Positions 54,723 through 64,000 of a DNA stretch of 64,000 nucleotides are shown piece after piece. The DNA comes from Pseudonocardiales bacterium. GTDB lineage: Bacteria; Actinomycetota; Actinomycetes; Mycobacteriales; Pseudonocardiaceae. The stretch lies in NCBI GenBank assembly GCA_019244165.1, contig JAFATA010000076.1:1-64000 (forward strand), read 5' to 3'. Under the pieces are notes generated by a model that saw only the letters and a program-made list of their open reading frames with translations, made no database searches and was not told where the DNA came from. The number at the start of each line of letters is the position of its first letter. Positions within the stretch are counted from its first letter, which is position 1. Made by a program: the position numbers and the translations under genes.

Positions 54723-55624
54723 CTACCGTTGACGCAGCCGGACGTCGAGGGCGTCCCGCAGCGCGTCGCCGACAAAGTTGAACGCGAGCACGATGAGCAG
54801 GATCGCCACCCCGGGTGGATAGATCTGCCACCAGTACCCGTCGTAGAGGTAGGCCGTACCGCTGGAGAGCATCTCGCCCCAGCTCGCGGCGGGCGCGGAG
54901 AGCCCGAAGCCCAGATAGCTCAGCACCGCAAAGATCAGAATCGAGTCGGCCACCGCGAACGTGGCCTGCACGACGATCACCCCGATCGCGTTCGGGATGA
55001 GATGACGCAGCACGATGCGCCCGCCGCCCCCACCCATCACCCTCACGGCCTGCACGTATTCCCGGCTTCGCAGGCTGAGCACCTCGCCCCGGACCAGCCG
55101 GGCGGGTATCAGCCAGGCGAACAGCGCGATGATGGCGATCATCGTGCCGAGGGTGGGCGGGATGATCGTGGCGATGAACAGCAGCATGAACAGCACCGGG
55201 ATGGACAGCACCACGTCCACGATCCGCATCATCACGGTGTCCAGGACGCCACCGACGTAGCCGGCGAGGGCACCCCAGAGCACCCCGACCGCCGAGGCCA
55301 TCACCGCGGCGGCCAGCCCCACCTCCAGCGAGCTCTGCCCACCGGCCATCAGCCTGCCCAGCTCGTCGTAACCGAGGTGGTCCGTGCCCAACGGATGGGC
55401 CGCACTCGGCGGCAGGCTCGCCGCCGCCAGGTTCGTGTAGACCTGATCAGTGTGGTAGACCAGCGGCCCGAGGAAGCAGAACAACGCGATCCCCACGATC
55501 AGCCCGACACCGAGCACGGCCAGCCGGTTCGCCGTGAACGTCTGGCCTAGGGTGCGCCACAGGCCACCGCCGGCCGATGGCTCCCCACCTACCGGTGCAC
55601 TCAGGGCAGTGAGATCTGTGCCGG

Positions 55625-55628
<4 letters not shown>
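54723..55628 (-). CDS. Peptide ABC transporter permease, DppC-like
   Basis: 301 residues from the ATG at 55628. N-terminal TM, then five more; HPLGTDHLGYDELGRLMAGG is the conserved DppC/OppC segment. The EAA-type coupling loop is in SREYVQAVRVMGGGGGRIVLRHLIPN. Its start overlaps the DppB stop by four bases. It pairs with DppB to form the pore for peptides or nickel-type ligands. Confidence 0.92.
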
Positions 55629-56568
<940 letters not shown>

Positions 56569-56572
<4 letters not shown>

Positions 56573-58412
56573 GAGGTGAAGTGCCACCTCTCCGGTTGCA
56601 GGTTTCCCTGGGTGAGCGCGCTGAACGTGCCGTCGGTGGCGAGGGTGGACTTGACTGCGGCGACGTAGTCGGGATCAGGCTGGTAGATCACCGGGACCTG
56701 GCGGGCGAGGTAGTCCTCATAGGCGGTGAGGGCGTTCGGGTCGCTGCCGTAGAGAGTGGCATCGATCAGCTTGTCCGCGGTGGGGTCGTGGTAGCTGCCG
56801 GCGTTGAGCGCGCCACCGGTGGCGAACAGGCCATCACCGGTCGGATAGGTGCCGAACTGGATACCACCGAAGTCGGACAGCTGCCAGGAGCAGGCGCTCT
56901 GGTCGGGAGTGCACGCGTTGTCCTGGGCGAGGACAGTGTTGAAGGGCTCCCCGCGCAGGTCGAGCTGGATGCCGGCCCGGGACGCGTCGGATTTCATCGC
57001 GCTCACCTGCGTCTCGATCTGCTGGATCGCGGTGGCGTAGTCCAGCCGAAACTCCAGCCTGGTGCCTGCCGCGATGCCGGCGCCGCACTCATCGGGCGCG
57101 GTGCCCGGGCGCAGACAGGTGTCCACCCCACCCGGGATGACCGACCAGCCGTGCGAGGACAGCAGCTGGCGGGCCGCAGACGGGCTGTAGCGGTAGGTGC
57201 CCTGCTGTTCCAGCACGCTGGCGTAGGGGTTGGGCGGGCCGACCGGCACCGGACCGTAGGCGGGGATGCCGTACCCGGAGTAGACCGCGTGGATGATCGC
57301 CGGCTGGTCCACCAGGTGCTGCAGTGCCTGCCGGATGTAGAGCTGCTTGAAGATCGGGCCGGTCGCTGGGTTGTTGAAGTTGATAATCACGTACCCGATA
57401 AAGAACTGGGGCACCGCGAAGACCTGGTAACCCCCTCGCCTGACCGCCCGCAACTGCGGGAAATCGTCGGCGGGCACGTACCCGACGTCGATCGCGCCGG
57501 CTCTGATCGCGCTGAACTCCGCCGCCTCGGAGGTGAATGGCAGCTCTTCAAGACTGGCAATCGTGGGCCGGTAGGGACCGCCGTAGTGCGGGTTGGCCGT
57601 CATGCTCAGCTGGCCGGTGGTGGAGTACGAGGTCAGCCGCCACGGCCCGTCCACCACCTGCCACAGCGGGTTGGTGGCGTAGGTGGCGAGGTTCGCGGCC
57701 TGGCCGGCGAGGAAGTCATAGACCTGCTTTGCTCCCGCCGCGGTCAGGTCGTCGTCACCCGGCGAGCCGGTCGCGGAGGTCTTGTCCCAGGTCAGCGGCA
57801 ACGGGCTGAGGAGTTGGAGCTGGTCGGCGGTGAACCACTGCGGGTTCACACTGCGCTTGAGCGTGAGCGTGAGCTGGTATTTACCGGTCGCGGTGTAGCT
57901 GGCGAGGTTGTCCGGGATCTCACCGGGGGTGTAGTTGCCGTAGTTGGCCGGACTCTCCTTCACCGCGGCCTTGAGCAGGTTCAGGAAGAACACCACGTCG
58001 CGGGCATCCACCGGCTCGCCGTCGGACCACTGGTAGGTGGTTTTCATGTTGATGGTCACGACCGTGTTGTGCTGCGAGTAGATCGGCTCCTGTGCCAGGC
58101 TCAGGGTGTCGTCAATGACCGGTTGGTCCCCCTTGGGGGCATAGTACAGCGGCCGGTACATCAGGTACTGGAACTCGTTGATGGTATAGACGGTGTACTG
58201 CTGCGTCGGCGTGATCGGGAAGATGTAGTTCGGGCTCGCCCCGGGGGCCTCCGCGATGGTCACCGTGCGGCCCTGGCTCAGCGTGGCGCCCGACGCCGGG
58301 AAGCTGGAGCGTGCGCCACTGCACGCTGCGACCAGCATGGCAGCGGCCAGCAGGACAGGGGCCAGCAGGACAGGGGCCAGCGCAAGGGCCACCAAGCCTC
58401 TCCGGGGGCGGA

Positions 58413-58416
<4 letters not shown>
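56569..58416 (-). CDS. Peptide ABC transporter substrate-binding lipoprotein
   Basis: 615 residues, TTG start at 58416 overlapping the asd stop (TTGA). A lipoprotein signal ends in LVAACSG with Cys32. The family-5 extracellular binding domain is seen in [46 protein letters not shown] and [19 protein letters not shown]. It captures oligopeptides or related solutes for the adjacent permeases. Coupling to lysC and asd suggests amino-acid or murein-peptide salvage, which is inference. Confidence 0.92.
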
Positions 58417-59509
<1,093 letters not shown>

Positions 59510-59513
<4 letters not shown>

Positions 59514-60775
59514 CGTCCAGTCCCGGCGTAGACGACGGCCCGCTCCTCGCCGCCTAGCTCGAACGCGGCGTGGATCGCGCGCACCGCGTCGTCCAGTTGT
59601 TCGGCCCGCACCAGCACCGAGATCCGGATCTCCGAGGTGTTGATGGTCTCGATGTTGACCCCGGCCTGGGCGAGCGCCTCGCAGAACTGCGCGGTGACTC
59701 CCGGGTGTGACCGCATCCCCGCGCCGATCAGCGAGACCTTGCCCACGTGGTTGTCGCACAGCACGTCCGTGAAATCGATCTGCGGCTGCATCGCGCGCAG
59801 CGCCGCAACCGCGACAGGTGCGTCGAGTTTGGGCAGCGTGAAGGTGATGTCGGTGCGCCCGGTGTCGCCGTGCGAGATGTTCTGTAGCACCATGTCGATA
59901 TTGAGTTCGGCGTCGGCGATCACGCGGAAGATACGGGCGGCCTTGCCTAGCTCGTCAGGCACCCCGGTCACGGTAATTTTCGACTCGGAGCGGTCGTGCG
60001 CGACGCCGGTGAGCATGGCCTGTTCCACGGTGAGATCCTCCATTGATCCAGAGACCATGGTGCCGCGGTTTCGGCTGTACGACGAGCGGACGTGGACCGG
60101 TATCTGAGTGCGCCGAGCATATTCGACGCAGCGCAACATGAGCACCCGGGCCCCGCACGCCGCCATCTCCAGCATCTCTTCGTAGGTGATGGTGTCGAGC
60201 TTGCGAGCGTTGGGCACGATCCGCGGGTCGGCGGAATACACGCCGTCCACATCGGTGTAGATCTCGCACACGTCCGCCCGCAGCGCGGTGGCCAGCGCCA
60301 CCGCGGTGATATCGGAGCCCCCGCGACCCAACGTGGTGACGTCCTTGGTGTCTTGGGCCACCCCCTGGAACCCGGCCACCAGCGCCACGGCGCCCTGGTC
60401 CAGCGCATCGCGCACCCGGCTCGGTGTCACATCGATGATGCGGGCCCGGCCGTGCGCGGCGGTGGTGATCACTCCGGCCTGGGAGCCGGTGAACGAGCGG
60501 GCGTCCACACCCAGGGCGTGCACCGCCATGGCGACCAACGCGTTAGAGATCCGTTCGCCCGCGGTCAGCAGCATGTCCAGCTCACGCTGAGACGGTTGCA
60601 GCGACACCTGACTGGCCAGCTCGAGCAACTCGTCGGAGGTGTCACCCATCGCCGAGACCACCACGACGACCTCGTTGCCACCCGCCCGGGTCTGAACGAT
60701 CCGCTGGGCGACCTTCTTGATCCGCTCGGCACTGTCCACCGAGGAGCCGCCGTACTTCTGGACAACGAGCGCCAC
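59510..60775 (-). CDS. lysC: Aspartate kinase
   Basis: 421 residues from the GTG/ATG-equivalent start at 60775 ([15 protein letters not shown]). The kinase motif VQKYGGSSV and [14 protein letters not shown] are followed by two ACT domains ([18 protein letters not shown] and [19 protein letters not shown]) that bind lysine/threonine for feedback control. As in related actinobacterial genes, an internal start could give a separate beta subunit. First gene of a unit continuing into asd and a peptide ABC transporter. Confidence 0.97.
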
Positions 60776-60798
60776 GCGACCTCCAGACCCACAACGGC

Positions 60799-60836
60799 GG
60801 GCCGTGACCCCCGAACGGCCAGGGGGGTCACGGCCC
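60799..60836 (-). terminator. Strong hairpin between DUF4383 gene and lysC
   Basis: GGGCCGTGACCCCC (60799-60812) pairs perfectly with GGGGGTCACGGCCC (60823-60836) around a 10-base loop. It lies 19 bp after the DUF4383 gene stop and 24 bp before the lysC start. It has no T-run, so termination may rely on stem strength or it may act in lysC leader control. Confidence 0.7.
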
Positions 60837-60854
60837 GGGAGTCCTGCCGCTTAG

Positions 60855-61328
60855 TTAGGCGGTAGCGACTTGACGGCCGCCCAGCGCCCTGAGCAGGCCT
60901 GTCCCAAAGATCAACGTGAGTGCAGCGGTAACCAGGTGCAGGAAGTTGTCTCCGGCCAGGCCGCCGGGGATGGACAGCAACGAGAGGTAGCCCAGAAAAC
61001 CAATCACAGTGGCCAGCGTGTACACCCCCCCGATCGCGATATTCAACCCTTCGTTGCCGGCGGCGGTAAGCGCGAACGCGCCCAACAGCCAGAACGCGCC
61101 AATGCCGAGGTGCACGATGTTGTGGAAGGGGTTGAGCATGAAGATACCGAACAGTGAATGGTTCGTCATCTCGGTGATGCTGCCGAAGCCGGTGATGAAG
61201 AACCCGACGATCCCACCGACGATGTAGACGATGCCGGCGATCATCGAAAAGTTCTGCTCAAGCGTCCTGGGAGTCCCCCTGCTCTGGAGCTGGATCCCAA
61301 ACTTGTCCTCTGGGCTAACAAACGCCAT
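60855..61328 (-). CDS. DUF4383 family membrane protein
   Basis: 157 residues from the ATG at 61328. Four TM segments with the family pattern: MIAGIVYIVGGIVGFF, NPFHNIVHLGIGAFWLLGAF (conserved NxxHN-H), LATVIGFLGYLSLL and DNFLHLVTAALTLIFG. DUF4383 proteins are small actinobacterial membrane proteins of unknown function. The conserved histidines in the membrane hint at metal or haem binding, not shown. Transcribed alone with a terminator downstream. Confidence 0.88.
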   Translation of the reverse strand: MAFVSPEDKFGIQLQSRGTPRTLEQNFSMIAGIVYIVGGIVGFFITGFGSITEMTNHSLFGIFMLNPFHNIVHLGIGAFWLLGAFALTAAGNEGLNIAIGGVYTLATVIGFLGYLSLLSIPGGLAGDNFLHLVTAALTLIFGTGLLRALGGRQVATA

Positions 61329-61576
61329 GTCTGTCCCTTTCCCATTCTGAGGTGCGGTAGGCCTGCCCGCGCCAGCACCTCAACCTGTTCCTGGTACGCA
61401 CTTCGGCTCGCGGCAGCCCACGGTTCACCAGTTGGCCGACAGATCACCTCATGGGATGCTAACACCCTGTAACCAGCGGGTGGGATGCCGGGGGTGGCCG
61501 CGTAGCGGTCGCTGCGCGCGCGTAGGGTGCGGCACTCCGTGACCAAGCCCCTACGGAAAGTGGTGAAGTGGGCACT

Positions 61577-62269
61577 ATGGCTACCCAGACCACGACTACC
61601 CGGACTGCGGCTACCCAAGCGATGACTGCTCTGCGCAACGCCCTCCGCACGTGGCGGGGGCTGGTCATCATCACCGGGGTGCTGCTGGCCCTGGGGCTCG
61701 GAACGGCTGCCGCGATCTGGGGGCCGGGCCTTTTCACCCACGGCCACTCCGCGCAGACGGCGACTACGGCACACCAGCCGACCGTCTCGGACAGCTCCAA
61801 GCCGGTCGGCTTCAGCGAGTTCCGCAGCGAGCAAGCCGGCTTCCAGCTCGCCTACCCGTCCACCTGGACCAAGCTGAGCCCCAAGGATCCCCAGGTCCTC
61901 CTGCTGGTCTCGCAGGGCACGCAGGACTCCTTCCTGGTGCGTGCCAACGAGCTCCCAGAGCCAATCGGACCACAACAGCTCCCAGCCGCCAAACAGCTGA
62001 CCGACAAGATCGTCACGTCCAACAAGTCGATTCAGATGATCACTGATCCGAAACCGCTCATGCTCGGTGGGCTTCCTGGTTTCTTCTACTTCTACTCCTT
62101 CAAGGACCCCACCACTGGGCAGGAGGGCGCGCATTCCCACTTCTTCCTGTTCAATGGCAAGACTATGATCAGCATGGTCTTCCAGGCTCTGCCCAAGGAG
62201 CATTTCTCCGAGGCCGCGAAAACGTTCGACAAGATCGCTGCCTCCTTCCGTGTGCTGACGAAGCACTGA
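61577..62269 (+). CDS. Membrane-anchored secreted protein (PsbP/LpqN-like fold)
   Basis: 230 residues from the ATG at 61577 (a GTG at 61568 adds three). The N-terminus is Thr/Ala-rich. One TM lies at about 28-48 (GLVIITGVLLALGLGTAA). A Thr/Ser-rich linker leads to a compact domain starting FRSEQAGFQLAYPSTWTKL and ending ASFRVL, typical of PsbP/LpqN-like exported proteins. The function is unknown. It converges on purB with 3 bp between the stops. Confidence 0.72.
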   Translation: MATQTTTTRTAATQAMTALRNALRTWRGLVIITGVLLALGLGTAAAIWGPGLFTHGHSAQTATTAHQPTVSDSSKPVGFSEFRSEQAGFQLAYPSTWTKLSPKDPQVLLLVSQGTQDSFLVRANELPEPIGPQQLPAAKQLTDKIVTSNKSIQMITDPKPLMLGGLPGFFYFYSFKDPTTGQEGAHSHFFLFNGKTMISMVFQALPKEHFSEAAKTFDKIAASFRVLTKH

Positions 62270-62272
62270 ACC

Positions 62273-63691
62273 TCACAAGATCGCACCGGGACGGTAGGTG
62301 GCCGCTTGGGGGTAGCGGGCCAGCACGGTGTCCACCGCAGCCAGGACCGCGGCGATCTGCTCAGCGGCAGCCCCGGTGAACTCTCGGTGCTGCGCCAGCA
62401 ACGCGTCCAGATCAGCCCGGTCCAGCGGCAGTCGGGGGTCATCAGCCAGCCGCTGGATCAGGCCATTTTCCGCCCCGGTCACTCTCATCGCCAGCGCGGC
62501 CGCGACGGCGTGCTCCCTGATCACCGCGTGCGCGCTCTCCCGTCCCATCCCGGCGCGCACCGCGGCGAGCAGTATCTTCGTGGTAGCCAGGAACGGCATC
62601 GAGCGCTGTAGCTCCCGCTCGATCACCGTCGGGTAGGCGTCGAACTCCTCGAGCACCGTGAGGAAGGTTTCCACCAGGCCATCGAAGGCGAAGAACGCAT
62701 CGGGCAGCGCGACCCGGCGCACCACCGAGTCCGACACGTCACCCTCGTTCCACTGCGAGCCGGCCAGCTCGGCCACCATCGAGGCATACCCGCGAAGCAC
62801 CACGGCCAGGCCGTGGACGCGCTCACAGGAGCGGGGGTTCATCTTGTGCGGCATGGCGCTGGAGCCGACCTGGCCGGGCTGAGATCCCTCGGTTACCAGT
62901 TCGTGACCGGCCATCAGCCGGATCGTGGTCGCCAGCGACGACGGCGCGGCGGCCAACTGCACCAGGCAGGTGAGGACCTCATGGTCCAGCGATCGCGGGT
63001 ACACCTGCCCGACGCTGCTGAGCACCCGGTGAAAGCCCAGGTGCTGGGCCACCCGCTGCTCCAGTGCCGCTAGCGCGCCCGGATCACCCCCGAGGAGATC
63101 TAGAGCGTCTTGGGCGGTACCCATCGGGCCCTTGATCCCGCGCAGCGGGTAGCGGGCCAGCAGCTCCTCGAGCCGGGCGAAAGCCACCAGCAGCTCGTCG
63201 GTCGCGCTGGCGAACCGCTTGCCCAGCGTGGTGGCTTGGGCCGCGACGTTGTGGCTGCGCCCCACCATGACCAGCTCGGCGTACTGGGCGGCGTGGCGGC
63301 CCAGCTGGGCGAGCAGCGCCACACAGCGGTCCCGCACATGCTCCAGCGAGCGGAGGATCTGAAGTTGTTCGACGTTCTCCGTGATATCCCGGGACGTCAG
63401 CCCCTGATGAATCTTCTGATGACCGGCCAGCGCGTTGAACTCCTCGATGCGCGCCTTGACGTCGTGCCGGCTCACCCGTTCCCGGGCCGCGATCGACTCG
63501 AGATCCACCGCAGGCACCGCCCGCTGGTAATCGTCGAGCACCCGCTGCTCTACCGGCACCCCCAGATCAGCTTGGGCGCGCAGCACCACCAGCCACAGTT
63601 GCCGCTCGAGCACGACCTTGTACTCCGGTGACCACAGCCGGACCAGCTCACCGGAGGCGTACCGCGCTGCCAGCACGTTAAGGATCACCAA
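62273..63691 (-). CDS. purB: Adenylosuccinate lyase
   Basis: 472 residues. The superfamily signature GSSAMPHKMNPRSCE is present near residue 280. The catalytic-His segment is seen in QGLTSRDITENVEQ, with the second region VGRSHNVAAQATTLGKR. It cleaves adenylosuccinate to AMP and SAICAR to AICAR in purine synthesis, acting after PurA (6123-7406) for AMP. The start at 63691 is non-ATG; a GTG three bases downstream (VILNVLAARY) is also possible. Confidence 0.97.
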   Translation of the reverse strand: MVILNVLAARYASGELVRLWSPEYKVVLERQLWLVVLRAQADLGVPVEQRVLDDYQRAVPAVDLESIAARERVSRHDVKARIEEFNALAGHQKIHQGLTSRDITENVEQLQILRSLEHVRDRCVALLAQLGRHAAQYAELVMVGRSHNVAAQATTLGKRFASATDELLVAFARLEELLARYPLRGIKGPMGTAQDALDLLGGDPGALAALEQRVAQHLGFHRVLSSVGQVYPRSLDHEVLTCLVQLAAAPSSLATTIRLMAGHELVTEGSQPGQVGSSAMPHKMNPRSCERVHGLAVVLRGYASMVAELAGSQWNEGDVSDSVVRRVALPDAFFAFDGLVETFLTVLEEFDAYPTVIERELQRSMPFLATTKILLAAVRAGMGRESAHAVIREHAVAAALAMRVTGAENGLIQRLADDPRLPLDRADLDALLAQHREFTGAAAEQIAAVLAAVDTVLARYPQAATYRPGAIL

Positions 63692-63722
63692 AACAGCCTA
63701 CGACCACTCGCGACCAGGGCCT

Positions 63723-63941
63723 TCACCTCCGCCGCTTCGCCAATGCATCAGCGCCTGCCAGCGGGTGGACCAGTTCGGTGACCGCAGCCATTCCCGCGGA
63801 CCGGGCCACACTCGGGTCCGACGTGCCGATCCGAACTCGCCGTAGCAGCCGGTACACACCCTGTAACATGTCCACCCTGCGCCACGATAGCTCCAGCGCA
63901 GGGTGGGGGTCCTCACAGCTGAGGTGTTTGTAGCTTCGCAA
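63723..63941 (-). CDS. Small hypothetical protein upstream of purB
   Basis: 72 residues (SCEDPHPALELSWRRVDMLQ, then VYRLLRRVRIGTSDPSVARS, ending in KRRR). No known domain is recognised. It lies 31 bp upstream of purB on the same strand. A second frame of similar length overlaps it, so coding status is uncertain. Confidence 0.3.
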   Translation of the reverse strand: MRSYKHLSCEDPHPALELSWRRVDMLQGVYRLLRRVRIGTSDPSVARSAGMAAVTELVHPLAGADALAKRRR

Positions 63942-64000
63942 CCGGCATCATCCCAGTTAGAGCGATACCCATCATTAGCGTCATTACCACGTCGAGACTA

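Overview
The window is high-GC, densely packed DNA from an actinobacterium. Pointers to Actinomycetota, probably the Pseudonocardiales/Mycobacteriales side, are a DUF3151 protein near purA, a FadE5-like acyl-CoA dehydrogenase, a DUF222-HNH endonuclease, DUF5753/DUF397 regulator modules, a coupled lysC-asd pair and frequent GTG starts with 4-base stop/start overlaps. The species cannot be named from the sequence alone.

Layout. 0-8.4 kb: SigE-type sigma factor, DUF3151 protein, an XRE regulator with two small partners, a DUF222-HNH nuclease, a frameshifted Uma2 nuclease, purA, a decayed methyltransferase and a hicAB pair whose toxin gene has lost its middle. 8.4-14 kb: a very large AAA/TPR/ADP-ribosylglycohydrolase fusion, divergent from an MFS transporter, then an internally duplicated membrane protein. 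14-24 kb: multicopper oxidase, a 37-residue MGKH peptide, an AAA ATPase, a stand-alone GroES-like protein coupled to a VanW protein, FadE5-like dehydrogenase, Hsp20 and a type II NADH dehydrogenase. 24-31 kb: a gene graveyard (katE remnant, headless DUF5753 regulator, MazF-, VapBC- and methyltransferase-type pseudogenes) enclosing an AT-richer islet that holds a small two-TM membrane protein overlapping a divergent, frame-split SAM synthetase. 31-41 kb: a 50-residue charged peptide coupled to a PIMT-family methyltransferase (imiditide/pamtide-type RiPP candidate), a secreted beta-helix protein, hyuA and hyuB separated by a secreted amidase, and an EACC1 protein with a membrane-spanning caspase whose outer half is a periplasmic-binding-protein receptor. 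41-48 kb: DedA protein, MetE-like protein, tRNA-Sec, SRPBCC protein, PYROXD2-like oxidoreductase, a lipoprotein and a 35-residue hydrophobic peptide. 48-64 kb: an FtsX-type permease, a four-gene unit with a cytochrome b/sulfite-oxidase fusion, a six-gene unit lysC-asd-(peptide ABC transporter), DUF4383 protein, an anchored secreted protein and purB.

How parts work together. purA and purB supply two steps of purine synthesis. lysC and asd start the aspartate pathway and appear to be co-translated with a peptide importer. The two systems most likely to be new biology are the EACC1/caspase-receptor pair and the MetK-like/two-TM pair; the PIMT/peptide pair is the best natural-product candidate. 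Several 64-74 bp palindromic elements sit just after stop codons, and one 74-bp element occurs twice.
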